In this document: piece after piece, positions 61,736-64,000 of the stretch
Position numbering within the stretch: the first letter of the stretch is position 1
How the letters are laid out: each line of letters starts with the position of its first letter
The notes under the pieces: model-generated
Seen by the model: the letters and a program-made list of their open reading frames with translations, nothing else
Database searches by the model: none
Told to the model about the DNA's origin: nothing
Origin: Sclerurus mexicanus
Lineage: Eukaryota > Chordata > Aves > Passeriformes > Furnariidae
Direction of reading: 5' to 3'
Assembly (NCBI GenBank): GCA_013396755.1
Contig: VWZF01001675.1
Span: forward strand, 62,001-126,000
DNA length: 64,000 nucleotides
Position numbers and translations under genes: made by a program

Positions 61736-64000
61736 GTAACTGTGTGCCTGAGAACAGTTGTTGTTTGGGTTTTGGTTGTGGTTTTGTTTAATCTTCCTTG
61801 TGTAAATATTATCCTTGCGAATACGGTCCCAGCAGAAGTGCCGAGGGGTGAGTAATGTATCATGGCTTTATTTTTCCTCTCTATTTTAAATATCAATTAA
61901 TCACAACTGTTGAAATGTTATGTTGTAATATTTTTTAAAAACACAAATGTATTTAATTCAGTTCTTATCCAGCTTTACGGAAGGGGCGGTCTTCCTGGTG
62001 CAGTTACACAAAGCATGTTGCAGTGAGCCATAGCACTGCTCAGAACAGTTCAGCTAAATGACCATTCAGCTCCTTGGCTGTGCTAGTGATGACAAGTAGT
62101 TAGAGCCCTGAGTCCTCACTTTCCTTCTCTGCTCCCTTTCTGATCCTTTGGAGAAGTTTCAGCTGAATTAGGAGGAAGAACCATGCCAAGCTGCTGTCAA
62201 GACCAGCCTCCTCAGTGCTTCCAGAGCCTTCCCCTTAGTTTTTCCTTTTGAAGCAATCTGAGCTGTGCTGGAGAGCTCTGGAGGAAGACGTTTCTTGGGT
62301 CAGATCTTCTAACAGGCCCCCTGTTTGCTACAAAAAATAAAGTAGGATTCCCAGAAATCTCTGGCCAAGGCCTCTTGTTCTCAGTACTGCCCTGTAAGTT
62401 TTTCTTCCTTGGTGCTGTTTGGGATCCCTCAGAGAAGGGATGTCTCTGAGGACATCTGCCTCCCCTTTTCTGGACCTGAATCTGCACATGCTTCATGTAT
62501 GGCAGAACCTCACTGCATGTCCTCCTGCATGGGGGATGAGATGATGGACACTCCCTGCTCGTGCTGAGGCTACAGCTAGCCCTGTAACTTGCCTAGAAAG
62601 AGACTTTTCAAACTGCTCAGAAGTTTTGGAAAATACTCCCATGCTGAGACTTGCTTCAGCAGAGTGAGCTGACCCTGAAACTGTTTCAAGGTCTGCTCCT
62701 ACCTTCTGTTAAGGGCTGCCAGCTTTTGGGGTTTGTTTGTGGTTTGGGTTTTGCTGGGCCTTTTTTTAATATAACGTAATTCTAAACCTTATCCAGCAGT
62801 AGCAGTGAGTGAGCTGCACTTATTTGTCCCATCAGGACCATGTTCACCTGGCTGCTCTGGCAGAGACCACTGAATTCACGAGAACAGCCCCTGAATTCAT
62901 AGGGAGTAGTGAAGCTTTAAAAGGTGGAACCCTCTGCAGTGATTGGAACATGTAGAGCTGGGCTGCTTATTTCAGTTCATCCATGCTCCCAGCTCTTGCC
63001 AGGCTGTCGGGGCACTCCCCAGGGCACACCATGGCACAGCACCATCCTCTGGAGTCACTGTGGCTTAAGGGAGACTCCTGGGATACAGAGCTGTCATTAA
63101 GGGTAACAGTAAGTCCAAACAGCAGTGTCTGGTCAGATTTTAAACATGGCCCATCTGTCTCCTTTCCCTGCTCTGGCTTACCTGTTGCACTTGTAGCTAG
63201 GGGAGATAGCACACCCACGCACCCCTGAACTTCTGTGCTTGCAGCTGTCAAGGCCAAGATGGGAAGGTGTTGAGAGAGTGGGAGGAAACTGTAAATCCCA
63301 AAGTTTTTATGTGGTTGCCAGTGCAAAGGAACAACCTCTTCCTCTGCAGCTCTGGTTCCTCTGGAGCCTCTGCTGTGGCACACACAGAAACCTAAGCAGA
63401 GGAGAGAAATTATGTGGTGTCACAGGGGCTTAAAAGTAGCAACGATTCACACCTGCACACAAGTTACTGTTCAAATGTGAAGCTGCCAGATGAATTCTTT
63501 CCCTCTGTTCCTGAAGTAACCTGCTTGGCTGTGAGGGCTTTTTTTTTTTGTCTTGAACTGATGGATAAAGGAGGAATCCCCAGGAAAAAGAATCTGTCTT
63601 CTTCATCTCTCCCCATCAGATGCTTCAGATCGAGCCCGTTGCTTTCATTCTCCTTTTGTGTGGGTCAGGGGGAACATACACAGCACATTCCAAAACTGGC
63701 CATGTGCTGCTGCATAGATCTCACTCTGGGATGGTCCCTGGCTTAGAAGCCAGCAGTGGGGAGGGGTTGGAACCAGCCTGTAGGCTGACAGTGGTTGTAC
63801 CCATGATCTTTTTGGTCCTACATCAGCTGTAGGTGTTGACAATCCTGTTCCACAAGAAGCTGATGTAAGCTAGCGCTGGGAAAGCGGTCCCGTGTGCAGC
63901 TGGTTGTTCCTACATTGCACTGCACTAGTTTGGGGAACTGGCTGATTCAGGTCTGATCCGGCCTTTTTGGAAGCAAGGAGGAAAGGTTTGACTCAGGTCA
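61736..64000 (+). other. ALDH1A3 intron 9 (continues past window end)
   Basis: After the donor at 61736 I found no match to the expected next ALDH1A3 segment, so the remaining exons, probably four by family gene structure, lie beyond the window. The stretch is ordinary intronic sequence with a T run near 63540. I recognise no other feature. Confidence 0.8.

Overview
The window is bird nuclear DNA. It carries several 3'-end fragments of chicken-repeat-1 (CR1) LINEs on both strands, with the avian-type 'ttccaac..ttctatgattct' tail, and its spliced gene encodes a protein very close to vertebrate ALDH1A3. The species cannot be told from the sequence. There are no bacterial genes, operons, CRISPR arrays or viral genes.

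Only one protein-coding gene can be supported: ALDH1A3 (retinaldehyde dehydrogenase 3) on the + strand. Nine exons are present, from the ATG at 39025 to the splice donor after 61735. All have GT..AG borders and compatible phases, and together they encode the first 361 residues. The family's usual length is about 512, so the last part of the catalytic domain and the oligomerisation tail must lie beyond position 64000. The visible part holds the N-terminal region, the NAD+ Rossmann motifs, the catalytic Glu (residue 285) and the catalytic Cys (residue 319).

Positions 1-38,000 look like an intergenic desert. I found CR1 fragments, microsatellites, a CpG island near 28.7-29.7 kb with no recognisable gene, and AT-rich stretches that could be conserved regulatory DNA. 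I recognised no coding exon there.

Assembly structure is the most striking feature. (a) A 2,134-bp segment occurs twice in direct orientation (30011-32144 and 32579-34712) with only two base differences noticed. The copies are separated by a 432-bp CpG-rich piece bounded by single Ns. (b) A GGGACCC-rich minisatellite upstream of ALDH1A3 also occurs twice (38027-38965 and 39453-39862). Between its copies sits a 485-bp piece bounded by single Ns, and that piece carries ALDH1A3 exon 1. The 3' end of this piece matches the sequence just after the 139-N gap at 39954-40092 at 26 of 31 positions. Exon 1 therefore probably belongs in that gap, and the local order is a gap-filling or scaffolding error. 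I see no novel biological system. The main results are the misassembly around the ALDH1A3 promoter, the unusual minisatellite, and some sequence-level oddities in the gene.
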